The position numbers and the translations under genes were made by a program. The notes below the pieces were generated by a model, which saw only the letters and a list, made by a program, of their open reading frames with translations, was not told the origin of the DNA and made no database searches. DNA of 64,000 bases from contig NZ_CP070969.1 in the NCBI RefSeq assembly GCF_017086365.1, positions 6,164,001-6,228,000 on the forward strand. The letters run 5' to 3'. Positions 47,304 to 56,250 of this stretch are shown here, piece by piece. The stretch comes from Paenibacillus tianjinensis. GTDB taxonomy: Bacteria; Bacillota; Bacilli; Paenibacillales; Paenibacillaceae. The number at the start of each line of letters is the position of its first letter. Within the stretch, counting starts at the first letter, position 1.

Positions 47304-47882
47304 TCAATTCTGTAGTCCCTCGAGGGAAATCAACCGAACAACTCTGGAAATTGCATCTCTTAAAGGTTCAACATTTTTAATGCTCTTTGGATCGAGCAAC
47401 GGTCCAAAGGGGTTTGCCGCTGTCCAAGCCGTAGCGATCGTCATAATAGTTGTTAGTATAAATTCTGGAGGGAAGGCCGCACCAACCTGCCCCGAGTTTT
47501 GGGCCTCAGTCAAAGATTTAACTTTCTGGTCATGAACCTGTCCGCGTTCTACCGGACTGTCCGCCTTCTGTTCTAGGCTAAACCATGCCATAAGCCGCAT
47601 CAAATCAGGATTTGACATAGCGAAATCAAACACACGCACGGCGTAGCCTGGAAGGTCGTCGGGAGTAAAAGTTATTTCCTCATAAACGCGGGTAAGGTTC
47701 TTTTGAAGAATCGTGGTGAAGAGCATCTCTTTATTTTCAAAGTAAATGTAAATCATGTTTTTGTTGCAATCAGCATTCTTGGCTATGCGATCAACCCGCG
47801 CGCCCGCAATGCCATGAGCAGAGAATTCCGCCATAGCTGCTTCCAGGATTCGTTCTCGGGTTGCTTCAGCGTTCCTTATCAT
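47304..47882 (-). CDS. TetR-family repressor
   Basis: 192 residues. The N-terminal HTH is RERILEAAMAEFSAHGIAGARVDRIAKNADCNKNMIYIYFENKEMLF (residues 9-55), the standard TetR motif, and the C-terminal ligand domain is of the TetR_C_33-like type. It is divergent from the SDR gene at 48018, with a dyad in the shared intergenic region. It should repress that gene and respond to its substrate. Confidence 0.9.
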   Translation of the reverse strand: MIRNAEATRERILEAAMAEFSAHGIAGARVDRIAKNADCNKNMIYIYFENKEMLFTTILQKNLTRVYEEITFTPDDLPGYAVRVFDFAMSNPDLMRLMAWFSLEQKADSPVERGQVHDQKVKSLTEAQNSGQVGAAFPPEFILTTIMTIATAWTAANPFGPLLDPKSIKNVEPLRDAISRVVRLISLEGLQN

Positions 47883-47931
47883 ATTTGAGTCATCCTTTCG
47901 GGGAAAAGCACTATTTCAATAAGTATATCAT

Positions 47932-47983
47932 TTGACAAACCAGTTAGATAGATATATCTTATAACTAACCAGACAGTTATAAG
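47932..47983 (+). promoter_or_regulatory. Promoter of the SDR gene with TetR operator dyad
   Basis: TTGACA at 47932-47937, 17 bases, TATCTT at 47955-47960. A perfect 9-bp inverted repeat, CTTATAACT (47958-47966) and AGTTATAAG (47975-47983), overlaps the -10 and the start region, a classic repressor position. A related half-site, AACCAGTTAGATA, lies in the spacer. Confidence 0.75.
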
Positions 47984-48017
47984 ATGCCTGGATTTTACTT
48001 GAAAGAAGGTTTTTGGG

Positions 48018-48857
48018 ATGACTCAACGTACTTGGTTGATCACAGGAATAAGCAGCGGATTTGGGCGTCATATGGCGGAGCAACTCTTAGAACGCGGGGA
48101 TCGTGTAGCCGGCACAGTCCGTAATATGGAGGCTGTGTATGATCTCAAAGCAAAATATGACGAGTTATTATGGATTTCCAAACTCGATCTTACAGATACA
48201 CCTGCTATTCGTCAGGTGGTGAAAAACGCTTTTCACTCCCTTGGTCATATTGATGTCGTAGTTAACAATGCAGGATATGGACTATTTGGTGCGGCAGAAG
48301 AATTGACGGATGAGCAGATACGCCATCAACTGGAAACGAACTTGATTGGTTCAATCCAAGTGATCCGCGAGGCTCTTCCTCATCTACGGGCGCAAGGTAA
48401 TGGACGAATCATTCAGCTATCCACTGTAGGTGGTCAAACCGCTTTCCCTGGCGGATCTATGTATCACGCGAGCAAATGGGGAATTGAGGGCTTTGTTGAA
48501 TCCGTGATGTATGAGGTTGCCCCTTTTAATATTGGCGTTACCATTGTGGAACCTGGTAGCGCAAGCACCAATTTCCGGTACCAAAGCTCCAAGCTTGCTC
48601 CAAAAATCGATGATTATGAAGCCTCCCCGGCCTTCCATACACGCCGGATTCTTGAAGAAGCCAAAGCACCTTCGCTGGGCGATCCGGCAAAAATGGTTGC
48701 CATCATGATCGAGAGTGTCGATCAAAATCCGGCGCCGAAAAGAATTGTTCTGGGCAGCGACGCCTTCTATACGATTCACAAAGCGCTTACCGAGAGGCTC
48801 GCAGCGCTGGAAGCACAAAAAGATCTCGCTTTCTCCACCGATTCCTCTATAAAGTGA
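48018..48857 (+). CDS. Short-chain dehydrogenase/reductase (SDR)
   Basis: 279 residues. TGISSGFGRHMAEQLL is the NAD(P) site, NNAGYGLFGAAEELTDEQI the second motif, and YHASKWGIEGFVESVMYEVAPFNI contains the catalytic YxxxK. This is the subgroup of classical SDRs often found beside TetR repressors, and probably acts on a xenobiotic or secondary carbonyl compound. AAGAAGG precedes the ATG by about 11 bases. Divergent from its likely repressor. Confidence 0.9.
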   Translation: MTQRTWLITGISSGFGRHMAEQLLERGDRVAGTVRNMEAVYDLKAKYDELLWISKLDLTDTPAIRQVVKNAFHSLGHIDVVVNNAGYGLFGAAEELTDEQIRHQLETNLIGSIQVIREALPHLRAQGNGRIIQLSTVGGQTAFPGGSMYHASKWGIEGFVESVMYEVAPFNIGVTIVEPGSASTNFRYQSSKLAPKIDDYEASPAFHTRRILEEAKAPSLGDPAKMVAIMIESVDQNPAPKRIVLGSDAFYTIHKALTERLAALEAQKDLAFSTDSSIK

Positions 48858-48931
48858 ATCTTCAGGTTGCCCAGCACAAAAATAATAGAGCCCCTTTTCA
48901 TAAAATCTAAAAGAAGCCTGGATTAAACTTT

Positions 48932-48957
48932 GCCTCACTTATGATACGGTTCACCGT
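48932..48957 (-). repeat. att-like repeat 2
   Basis: On the minus strand GGTGAACCGTATCATAAGTGA and the following GGC encode GEPYHK-stop and match the rlmH end at 18 of the last 20 bases. No upstream rlmH similarity is seen, so only the terminal segment was copied. Confidence 0.7.
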
Positions 48958-49048
48958 AACATTTATAGGGCGAAATTTTCGGGTGCTCAATTGGGTGCCC
49001 TTGATAAATACGTATGTTCTCACAAGGGTTTATTGTTGAAAAAATAAC

Positions 49049-49774
49049 CTATAAATCCTGTTTTTTTGATACCCATAAAATACTGACCACGGAAACAACG
49101 CCAATAACCGCCATACTAGAATATGAAACACTCATGGGAAATGCAAAATCAATATTGATGGATGTAACCTGGCTAACCCTCAGAATAGTAACGATGGGTA
49201 AGATAGAGGATAGCACAGATGACCAGACTCCAACAAAGGATAACACTGCGTACATAATCGTTGCACAAATAGCAATAAGATAACTTTTACGGCAAATTAC
49301 CGCGACTGATAGGACTGGTAAAAGGCTAAAGAACATAAGTAAGCCAGACTTCAAATAGGTTATCAACCCATCCCAAAATGAAGCCGTTTCAAAAGGTATT
49401 CCAATAAACAAGCCAAGAAAGTTGAGCAAGTAGGATAGAGAGGCCATCGCTAAAATAATCAGAAGTAGTGCAGCTAATTTTGCTATGGCTAATCGTACAC
49501 GGCCAACAGGGATTATAAACAGATTCCGGTATGTATTCTCTATGGATTCCCTTGTGAAGATATAAGTACCAATAAGTCCAAATATGCAGGGCCACAACAG
49601 CAATATTGCCAACCATAAATTTTGAGCGGCATAGGAGCTCCATGTGGTTTGAGCAGATGCCTCTAGATTTACAACAAAACCGATTAACGGAAGAATACAA
49701 CAACCAGCAAGGCAAACCCAGATTATACTGGAGCCTTTGATTTTCATAAACTCAGCTCGAATGAATCTAAGCAA
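49049..49774 (-). CDS. ABC-2 type permease (BcrB/lantibiotic-immunity type)
   Basis: 241 residues with six hydrophobic segments and the start LRFIRAEFMKIKGSSIIWVCL typical of small BcrB/MutE-type permeases. A TTG at 49774, with GGGGGTGA upstream, is the probable start; an ATG nine codons later is possible. It follows its ATPase by 7 bases. Together they would form an export or immunity pump for a membrane-acting peptide. Last gene of the operon. Confidence 0.8.
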   Translation of the reverse strand: MLRFIRAEFMKIKGSSIIWVCLAGCCILPLIGFVVNLEASAQTTWSSYAAQNLWLAILLLWPCIFGLIGTYIFTRESIENTYRNLFIIPVGRVRLAIAKLAALLLIILAMASLSYLLNFLGLFIGIPFETASFWDGLITYLKSGLLMFFSLLPVLSVAVICRKSYLIAICATIMYAVLSFVGVWSSVLSSILPIVTILRVSQVTSINIDFAFPMSVSYSSMAVIGVVSVVSILWVSKKQDL

Positions 49775-49781
49775 TATTAGT

Positions 49782-50687
49782 TCACCCCCCTGTTATTTTC
49801 ATAAAGTATTCTTCCAAATTCCCTTTGTTCATACTGATTTCGCTAACACCAATATGGGCATCATGAAAGTACCTGTTTACGTCCTCCATGTTTCTTTCTA
49901 TTTCATAAATTTTTAGAATATAGTCGCTTTCAACATCGAAATCGGTAATCCCTAACTGCTTCTCTAGAATGGGTACGGCTAAGGCTGTACTGGATACTAC
50001 CATTTTTATAAAATGGCGATTACGCAGCCTTATTTCATTCATGGGGACTTCTTCAATTAGGCATCCTTGATGAATAATTCCTATGGTATCGGCAAGCTGT
50101 TCCACCTCACTTAGAATATGACTAGAAATGAGTATGGACGTTCCTGCTTCTTTGCTTAGACTGAGAATGAGTGAACGCATTTGCTGAATACCTGCTGGAT
50201 CAAGGCTATTCGTTGGTTCATCCAAAATAATAAATTCAGGATCATGCATTAAGGCTAATGCAATTCCAAGGCGTTGCTTCATGCCCAAAGAGAATTTTCC
50301 TGATTTCTTGTTTGTATCGTTCTCCAATCCTACTAATTCCAATGTGTTGTTCACTGCATTTTTGTTATGGATACCCCGCAAAGAAGCAATCAAGTTCAAA
50401 TTTTCTACAGCAGTTAAGTTTTCATAAAAGGCCGGGGCTTCAATAAGTGCCCCGATCCTTCTATATCCTCCTGTATTGGACCTAGTCAGCTTTTCGCCGA
50501 AAACGGTAATCTCTCCGCGGGTTTGTTTTACCAAACCCATCACCATCTTTAAAGTTGTCGTCTTTCCGGCACCATTACGACCAAGCAGAGCATAAATCTC
50601 CCCTTGCCGGACATGCATATTGAGATTATTTACTACAAGCTGGTTATTATATTTTTTGGTCAATCCGTTGGTTTCTAACACCATCAT
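49782..50687 (-). CDS. ABC transporter ATPase, BcrA type
   Basis: 301 residues. Walker A GRNGAGKTT near residue 36, signature FSLGMKQRLG, Walker B EFIILDEPTNSLDP. The C-terminal extension after about residue 215 is usual in the bacitracin/lantibiotic-resistance subgroup. Its start ATGATG overlaps the TGA of the preceding ATPase gene, so translation is coupled. Partner permease is the next gene. Confidence 0.9.
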   Translation of the reverse strand: MMVLETNGLTKKYNNQLVVNNLNMHVRQGEIYALLGRNGAGKTTTLKMVMGLVKQTRGEITVFGEKLTRSNTGGYRRIGALIEAPAFYENLTAVENLNLIASLRGIHNKNAVNNTLELVGLENDTNKKSGKFSLGMKQRLGIALALMHDPEFIILDEPTNSLDPAGIQQMRSLILSLSKEAGTSILISSHILSEVEQLADTIGIIHQGCLIEEVPMNEIRLRNRHFIKMVVSSTALAVPILEKQLGITDFDVESDYILKIYEIERNMEDVNRYFHDAHIGVSEISMNKGNLEEYFMKITGG

Positions 50688-51412
50688 AAAGTAGTGATCA
50701 ATCCTCTCCCGCAGGGTTGTAGGGTTTTCTGCGATTCAATTACGCCATCTTTTAAATGAATAACGGAGTCGCCATATAGCGTGGATGCTTCTGAATGGGT
50801 AACCTGAATAATCGTTTTTCCAAATTCCCTATTAATACTCTGAAACAGCTCCATAATAGTAGCACCATTGCGGGAATCCAGATTACCTATAGGTTCATCA
50901 GCCAGAATAATTTCCGGTTGAAACAGCAAGGCTCTTGCGACGGCAATTCTTTGTTGCTGCCCACCTGATAATTCTCTAGGCGTTGCTGTTCTCTTATGAG
51001 ACAGTTCTATCAAATCAAGAATTCCCTTCAATTCTATACGATAATCCTTTACACTCCTACCATCTAATATAATGGGCAGGAGGATATTATCCTCAACCGA
51101 CAGATTTGGCACCAAATTATGAAATTGAAATACAAAGCCTACGTCCCTGCGTTTCATCTTTGCTTTTTCGTCTTCCTTTAATTTACCTATGTCTTTTCCA
51201 TTTATGATAATCTGTCCAGAAGTAGGGTCATCCAGGCCACCAAGCAAATATAGCAATGTAGACTTCCCGCAGCCTGACGGTCCCATGATAGAGAGAAAAC
51301 TACCCTTTTCTACCGAAAAGCTCAGATCATTTAATACTTTAACCTCTTCTTTGCCCATATAGAATGATTTATTTAAATTTATGATTTCGATGCTGTTGTT
51401 CACCACATTCAC
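50684..51412 (-). CDS. ABC transporter ATPase, MacB/LolD/BceA type
   Basis: 242 residues. Walker A GPSGCGKST near residue 44, Q-loop FVFQFHNLVPNLSVEDNI, signature LSGGQQQR, Walker B EIILADEPIGNLD. The type always pairs with FtsX-fold permeases, and the gene lies 8 bases after one. With the BcrA/BcrB genes downstream the operon has two separate ABC systems, as in the ytr locus of Bacillus. Confidence 0.92.
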   Translation of the reverse strand: MNVVNNSIEIINLNKSFYMGKEEVKVLNDLSFSVEKGSFLSIMGPSGCGKSTLLYLLGGLDDPTSGQIIINGKDIGKLKEDEKAKMKRRDVGFVFQFHNLVPNLSVEDNILLPIILDGRSVKDYRIELKGILDLIELSHKRTATPRELSGGQQQRIAVARALLFQPEIILADEPIGNLDSRNGATIMELFQSINREFGKTIIQVTHSEASTLYGDSVIHLKDGVIESQKTLQPCGRGLITTL

Positions 51413-51420
51413 CTATCCTT

Positions 51421-53898
51421 CTATTCGTATTTCATTTCATTAATTATTGAAAACTTCTTGCCATTTAAGATAACTGGAAGTGTGAAAAGGACAATTAGCA
51501 CTAGCAAGAATCCTATTACTAACGGTAAATACATTAGATTTAGCCTGATATCATATATCATTCCGATGAGGCTCAGTAAGTCTTTGGTCAGAAATATCAT
51601 CGCATAGGAACAAGGGATAAGCAGGAGCGTCACCCAAAGCACCACGAAAATAGACTGGAACAGCAATAACCTATTCTTCTGTTGTCTGCTTAACCCTATT
51701 GCGTGCAACAGAGCGATGTTCTTCTTTGCGTTTAAATAACTGATTTTGGTGTTGTTTAATACACCGAACGACGCAATGACCATGGCCATCAATGAGAACA
51801 GGCCAAATGCCGCAATGGTCTTTTCGTTTTCAGCAATATTGGCTCTTTCCAGTTCCTCATATGTCACTACCTTTACGTTATAATTACTTAGTTGCTTCCG
51901 CAGGTCATCTCTTAATTTCACATCGTCTCCCGTTGCCTTAGCATTAATCATGTTCGTACCAACATAATTAAATTGCTGCAGCAACACATCATTATCTACT
52001 AATACAACATAGCCCCCATACAGCACCTTCATATTTACAATTCCTGTAACATACAGTTCCTTTTCAGTTTGATTAACCGTTAACGGCAGCTTATCTCCAG
52101 CTTGTATATCGAGGGCTTTGGCCATACTTTCTGAGACAATGACCGAAGGTACTTTGGCATTCTTGAATTCCTCATATATGTTTAGGTTCTTAGGCTTTGT
52201 CCAGTCAATATACCCGTCATAGCTTAAATACTTATCTTTATCTATTCCCGCAATCTGAAAAGCTGTTCCGTTAAGCTGGCCTCCAAATACTTTTAGCTTC
52301 TGAAGCGTATCTTGTTCAATATCACTGCGGTTCAGCTCATTTTTCATTAGAGTATCCGCAATATTGCCAGCTTCTGACGGAACCGTAATCTGTATCTGAA
52401 AGTTATTTCTGTTAAAACCATCTGTCATAGCTGTTTGAACACTATCACCAACGGATGTGATCGTAATTACCGATAATGCTGCGATCAGCATTAAGGTAAT
52501 GTTGCCTAACAGTTCTTTTGAAGTCCGGATATTATTAAGGGCTAGAGCCGATACAGGTACTTTGTCCTTGAGAATCCCGTATAGCTTAGCTGTTACCACA
52601 TGAATCAGATTCGGGAGAACTAATAAAATCCCCGCAATGAGCAGAATACACTGAATGCTTACGATCCCGTCTATTTGCACAAGAAACAATAAGAGAGAAA
52701 TGACAAGAAAGCCACTACCTAATAGCGTTCTTGTATTATTGCCTGCTCTGTTCTCTACAGCTACTCCCAATATGACATCCTTGATGGATAGTTTATTGAT
52801 TTGCAGAATGGGGAGGATCGATGAAATAACAGACAACAAGCTCCCAAACAGAACTGCCAATACTAAGTAATAGATGGGGATTGTGGGTAATTTGAATATC
52901 CCATACTCTCTATGCAGGGACAGAAAGTAAGCTGCTCCATAGATGATTCCACTACCAGCTAAAAATGATAGAACACCGCCAATTGCGCCAAAAAGGATAC
53001 TTTCCAATAGTAGAACGTTAATAATGTTAGGTTTCGTAGCTCCTTGACTAAAAAAAGTACCAATCACAGGCATCCTTTCTACAATAATGAGTTTGAAAGA
53101 ACTGGAGATAATCACCGAACTGAGCAACATTACAACGGCTAACAGGGCAAAACAGATGATTCTCCCTTCTTTAATTGCACCCAGCATTCCTTGTTGATCT
53201 GTGAAACTTGTTCTTGCAACATAGTTTTCATTGGCACTGTTAAACTCATCAATTGAAGCTTGAGTATATGGACCTGTTCCTGTAGCGATAATGTTGTTGT
53301 ACAATCCCGGCATATTCGATTGCCCAACCAAAAAATCGTAGGGTACAATCATTTGGAACGCTTCGTTGGTATCTCCAAAAAAGATCCCCTCATTCAGGAA
53401 TAGGCCCACTACTTGAACGGTTATGTCCTGATGATTCACACTAAGCTGTAGGGTATCGTTCACTTTCAAATGAAGATCTTGGCCCACCTTCTGTGAAATA
53501 ATGCATGTTGCACCTTGGAAATGGTCCAGTACTCTTTTTTCATTAGCGTTTTTGGTGATGATATCTTGTGTGTTCCTGCCGAGGACTGTCACAGTGCTGT
53601 TATCCAAATCATGGCGATAAATCCCCTTCAACTCTAATTGAGGAACGATATCTTGTACCCCTTTTAAATTCACCTCATCTAATTTAATTCCAACGGTTGG
53701 ATCTTTGCTTGTAATTGAAATTTCTTTGTTCTCCATTACCTGAGTATAGGACTCGATGTAGTTATTCATCATAACGTCTGTGACTCCCAAGCTGGCAATG
53801 AACAAAGTAGCACTCATCAGGATAGCAAATAGAAGCATGATAAACTTCCCTTTCTTCTCCATCGCTGATGTTATAACAAATTTCAGAAATAATCCCAC
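51421..53898 (-). CDS. FtsX-family ABC permease with large extracellular domains
   Basis: 825 residues with about ten membrane helices. A first helix near 20 is followed by a large extracellular domain (about 40-245), helices near 255-400, further helices near 410-490, a second extracellular domain (about 500-690), and three C-terminal helices. This is the two-FtsX-domain plan of MacB/YtrF-like mechanotransmitters and lantibiotic-resistance pumps. The gene is strikingly AT-rich compared with the flanking core genes. It probably detects or removes a membrane-bound antimicrobial, inferred from the operon. Confidence 0.85.
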   Translation of the reverse strand: MGLFLKFVITSAMEKKGKFIMLLFAILMSATLFIASLGVTDVMMNNYIESYTQVMENKEISITSKDPTVGIKLDEVNLKGVQDIVPQLELKGIYRHDLDNSTVTVLGRNTQDIITKNANEKRVLDHFQGATCIISQKVGQDLHLKVNDTLQLSVNHQDITVQVVGLFLNEGIFFGDTNEAFQMIVPYDFLVGQSNMPGLYNNIIATGTGPYTQASIDEFNSANENYVARTSFTDQQGMLGAIKEGRIICFALLAVVMLLSSVIISSSFKLIIVERMPVIGTFFSQGATKPNIINVLLLESILFGAIGGVLSFLAGSGIIYGAAYFLSLHREYGIFKLPTIPIYYLVLAVLFGSLLSVISSILPILQINKLSIKDVILGVAVENRAGNNTRTLLGSGFLVISLLLFLVQIDGIVSIQCILLIAGILLVLPNLIHVVTAKLYGILKDKVPVSALALNNIRTSKELLGNITLMLIAALSVITITSVGDSVQTAMTDGFNRNNFQIQITVPSEAGNIADTLMKNELNRSDIEQDTLQKLKVFGGQLNGTAFQIAGIDKDKYLSYDGYIDWTKPKNLNIYEEFKNAKVPSVIVSESMAKALDIQAGDKLPLTVNQTEKELYVTGIVNMKVLYGGYVVLVDNDVLLQQFNYVGTNMINAKATGDDVKLRDDLRKQLSNYNVKVVTYEELERANIAENEKTIAAFGLFSLMAMVIASFGVLNNTKISYLNAKKNIALLHAIGLSRQQKNRLLLFQSIFVVLWVTLLLIPCSYAMIFLTKDLLSLIGMIYDIRLNLMYLPLVIGFLLVLIVLFTLPVILNGKKFSIINEMKYE

Positions 53899-53996
53899 AA
53901 CATTCCACTCCTAACATTTGTACTTCATGATTTCATTGTAAGGAGTAAATTCTATACGCCACTGATATAATTCTGATTTTTTTCTGATAGTCATAC

Positions 53997-54026
53997 AAAA
54001 AGAAGGAAATGCTCTAAGCATTCCCT
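53997..54026 (-). terminator. Terminator between the kinase gene and the ABC operon
   Basis: On the minus strand GGAATGCT-TAG-AGCATTTCC followed by TTCTTTTT. It separates the regulatory pair from the transporter genes, so the latter probably have their own promoter in 53899-53996. Confidence 0.82.
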
Positions 54027-54030
54027 CCTC

Positions 54031-54951
54031 TTATCTTGCTAATGGCAGCTGCAGCTTAAACAACGTTTGTGAAGATGGCAGGCTACTTACATTTATGTTG
54101 CCGCCCATCTTCTTTATAAGTTCGTAAGCAATCGCAAGACCAAGCCCGCCATGTTCTGTTCTAGCCGCGTCACCTTGATACAATCGATCAAAAATGAACT
54201 CCATATCTTGTGCAGCTATGCCGTTTCCATGATCGATGACATCTACAAAAACATACTTATTCTCTACATATACGTGGATTCCTAAATAACAACCTGATTT
54301 CCCATGAATAAGCACATTACGAATTAAGTTTTGTATCACACGAATAAAAGCAGATGGATCTACCTTTACAGGGTATTCCTCATCAGGAATTTGCGTTTCC
54401 ACATCGAAATGGTTTTTTTCAAGCAGGGGGATGAAATCGATGACAACACCGCGAATAAGTTCACAAATATCTAGTTTTTCATCTTTCAGTTGAATTTCAT
54501 TGGCATCAAGCCGCACGAGCTCAAACAACTGGTCAACGCGGCGTTTTAAGTCGTATGATTTTTGCAGCGCTGTTTGCAGATAGAGCTCCCGATCATTGCC
54601 ATGAACCAGTTCCCCAGTAACAGCTTCTAAATAACCAATAACAGAAGCCAAAGGAGTGCGAACATCATGTGAAAGGTTTGCCAGCAATTGTTTTCTGGCC
54701 TGTTGTTCCCGGTTCACTAGAATACGTTCCTTTTGATAGGATTCCATGAGTTGATTAATTTGCAAGGATAAGTTCGCCGTTTCTTTTCCCGGTATGGCAA
54801 ATAAATGTAATTTATTATGACCATCCAATACTTTTTCTAAAATGTATTCCATTTCTTTGATACGTTTACGAGTTTGCCATTGGCGAACTATTAATACCAC
54901 TGAAACAACCAATAAAATAATGAAAAAGATAAGTATTAAATTATTCGTCAT
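54031..54951 (-). CDS. Sensor histidine kinase with a single N-terminal membrane helix
   Basis: 306 residues. One hydrophobic helix (residues 3-22) is followed by a linker and the H-box LANLSHDVRTPLASVIGY near 105, N-box LIRNVLIHG, and G-boxes DHGNGI and HGGLGLAIAYEL. No extracellular sensor loop is present, so it belongs to the intramembrane-sensing or transporter-dependent kinases. The ATG at 54951 has GAGG six bases upstream and overlaps the stop of the response regulator gene by a few bases. Confidence 0.85.
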   Translation of the reverse strand: MTNNLILIFFIILLVVSVVLIVRQWQTRKRIKEMEYILEKVLDGHNKLHLFAIPGKETANLSLQINQLMESYQKERILVNREQQARKQLLANLSHDVRTPLASVIGYLEAVTGELVHGNDRELYLQTALQKSYDLKRRVDQLFELVRLDANEIQLKDEKLDICELIRGVVIDFIPLLEKNHFDVETQIPDEEYPVKVDPSAFIRVIQNLIRNVLIHGKSGCYLGIHVYVENKYVFVDVIDHGNGIAAQDMEFIFDRLYQGDAARTEHGGLGLAIAYELIKKMGGNINVSSLPSSQTLFKLQLPLAR

Positions 54952-55663
54952 AGGCTGCCTCATAATGGAAGCGATATCCGACTCCCCAAACGGTTTGAAT
55001 ATACTGAGGATTGTCCGAATTGTCCTCCACTTTTTTACGTGTACGACGGATTAGCGCCATGATATTGTTATCGTCATACACATATTCCTCGTTCCAAACG
55101 TTCTGATAAATTTGTCTTTTACTGAATACTTGTTCAGGATGGCTGGCCAGGAAGTTTAGCAGTTCAAACTCTTTTGCAGTTAATAATATTTCTGTTTCAT
55201 TCTTGGAAACAAGATGTCTTTCACGATCTATTGTTAACTTTCCAAAAGTAAGTACATGATGACTCCCCTTGTCATCCTCTCGACCCCCGAATACTGTAAA
55301 CCTTCGGATCAAGCTATTCACACGGGCATTCAATTCAGAAAGACTGAATGGCTTGGTAAGATAATCATCTGCGCCTGCTTTCAGGCCTAATACTTTATCC
55401 ATTTCTTGATCCTTCGCTGATAGCATAAGCACCGGCATATTAAAAATCTTACGCAGCTCAGCGAGAACCTGTAATCCGTCTACTTCTGGCAACATCACAT
55501 CTAACACAACCAGTTCATAATGATTGTTTCTCACCATGCTTATTCCTGCGCGTCCAGAATGAGCCACATCTACAGAATAGCCTTCACTTTCAAGGCATTT
55601 TTTCAGTACCGTACATAATTCTATATCATCATCAACGATGATAACTCTTTTTAGACTATTCAT
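54941..55663 (-). CDS. OmpR/PhoB-family response regulator
   Basis: 240 residues. Receiver domain with acidic VDDD, phosphoacceptor Asp in LVVLDVMLPEVDG near residue 54, and Lys in DYLTKPFSLSEL; then a C-terminal winged helix (LTAKEFELLNFLASHPEQVFSKRQIYQNVW, IQTVWGVGYRF). The ATG at 55663 follows GGGGGG by four bases. It should control the adjacent transporter genes. First gene of the segment next to rlmH. Confidence 0.9.
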   Translation of the reverse strand: MNSLKRVIIVDDDIELCTVLKKCLESEGYSVDVAHSGRAGISMVRNNHYELVVLDVMLPEVDGLQVLAELRKIFNMPVLMLSAKDQEMDKVLGLKAGADDYLTKPFSLSELNARVNSLIRRFTVFGGREDDKGSHHVLTFGKLTIDRERHLVSKNETEILLTAKEFELLNFLASHPEQVFSKRQIYQNVWNEEYVYDDNNIMALIRRTRKKVEDNSDNPQYIQTVWGVGYRFHYEAAYDE

Positions 55664-55767
55664 ATTGCCCCCCCATTTTGTAATCCATCTAGCAGGTTCA
55701 AAGGCCATTATAGATCAGGTCGAGAACTGCCCTTCTCCACACCGCTCCGCCGAATGCCGATTTTTTC

Positions 55768-55791
55768 GCCTCACTTATGGTACGGTTCCCC
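55768..55791 (-). repeat. att-like repeat 1 at the end of rlmH
   Basis: The last codons of rlmH (GGGGAACCGTACCATAAGTGA on the minus strand, GEPYHK-stop) plus the following GGCGAAAAAA. The staphylococcal SCC attachment site occupies the same last codons (EAYHK-stop). Confidence 0.65.
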
Positions 55792-56250
55792 CCGATTTAT
55801 CTTCACCGCACGATAAATCTGCTCCACCAGTACCAGCCGCATGAGCTGATGGGGCAGCGTCATGCGGCCGAAGCTCATGCGCTGCTGGGCGCGGCGCATG
55901 ATGTCATCGGAGAGGCCGTGGCTGCCTCCGATGACGAAGACGACATGGCTCGTCCCGTAGGTGCCGAGCCGGTCGATTTCAGCGGCAAGCTCCTCGGAGC
56001 TCCAGAGCTTGCCGTCGATCGCGAGCGCAATGACATGCGCTTCGCTCTTAATGTGCGCGAGGATGCGCTCGCCCTCGCGCACCTTCACCTGGACAACCTC
56101 AGCGTCGCTGAGATTGTCCGGGGCCTTCTCATCCGCCACCTCAATCATCTGGAACTTGAGGTAGGGGGTCAATCGCTTGGCGTACTCCGCGATGCCGCTC
56201 ACCAAATATTTTTCCTTCAATTTGCCTACGCCGATGATTTGAATGAACAT
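55771..56250 (-). CDS. rlmH: 23S rRNA (pseudouridine1915-N3)-methyltransferase
   Basis: 159 residues, the usual length. SPOUT-class fold: the N-terminus [27 protein letters not shown], the knot region [18 protein letters not shown] and [28 protein letters not shown] at the end are all hallmarks. It methylates Psi1915 in helix 69 of the 23S rRNA. The gene is intact although the island begins at its stop codon. The CxxH/CxxC protein gene found near rlmH in other Bacillales is present 2.3 kb upstream. Confidence 0.97.
   Translation of the reverse strand: MFIQIIGVGKLKEKYLVSGIAEYAKRLTPYLKFQMIEVADEKAPDNLSDAEVVQVKVREGERILAHIKSEAHVIALAIDGKLWSSEELAAEIDRLGTYGTSHVVFVIGGSHGLSDDIMRRAQQRMSFGRMTLPHQLMRLVLVEQIYRAVKINRGEPYHK

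Larger units (their letters stand above)
43971..55791. mobile_element. Putative composite SCC-like island downstream of rlmH (three segments)
   Basis: The region from the end of rlmH to 43971 is divided by four direct repeats of the rlmH 3' end (at 55768, 48932, 47157 and 43971). It contains regulators, transport and enzyme genes but no recognised recombinase. The part from about 48.9 to 55.7 kb is visibly more AT-rich than the flanking genes. SCC elements of staphylococci integrate in exactly this position, in the last codons of rlmH. The idea rests on the repeats and the site, not on a recombinase gene. Confidence 0.55.

Noticed and set aside
48858..49048. Insertion sequence at the second rlmH-type repeat
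   Set aside because: No transposase frame and no terminal inverted repeats flank it; the similarity is limited to the rlmH end.
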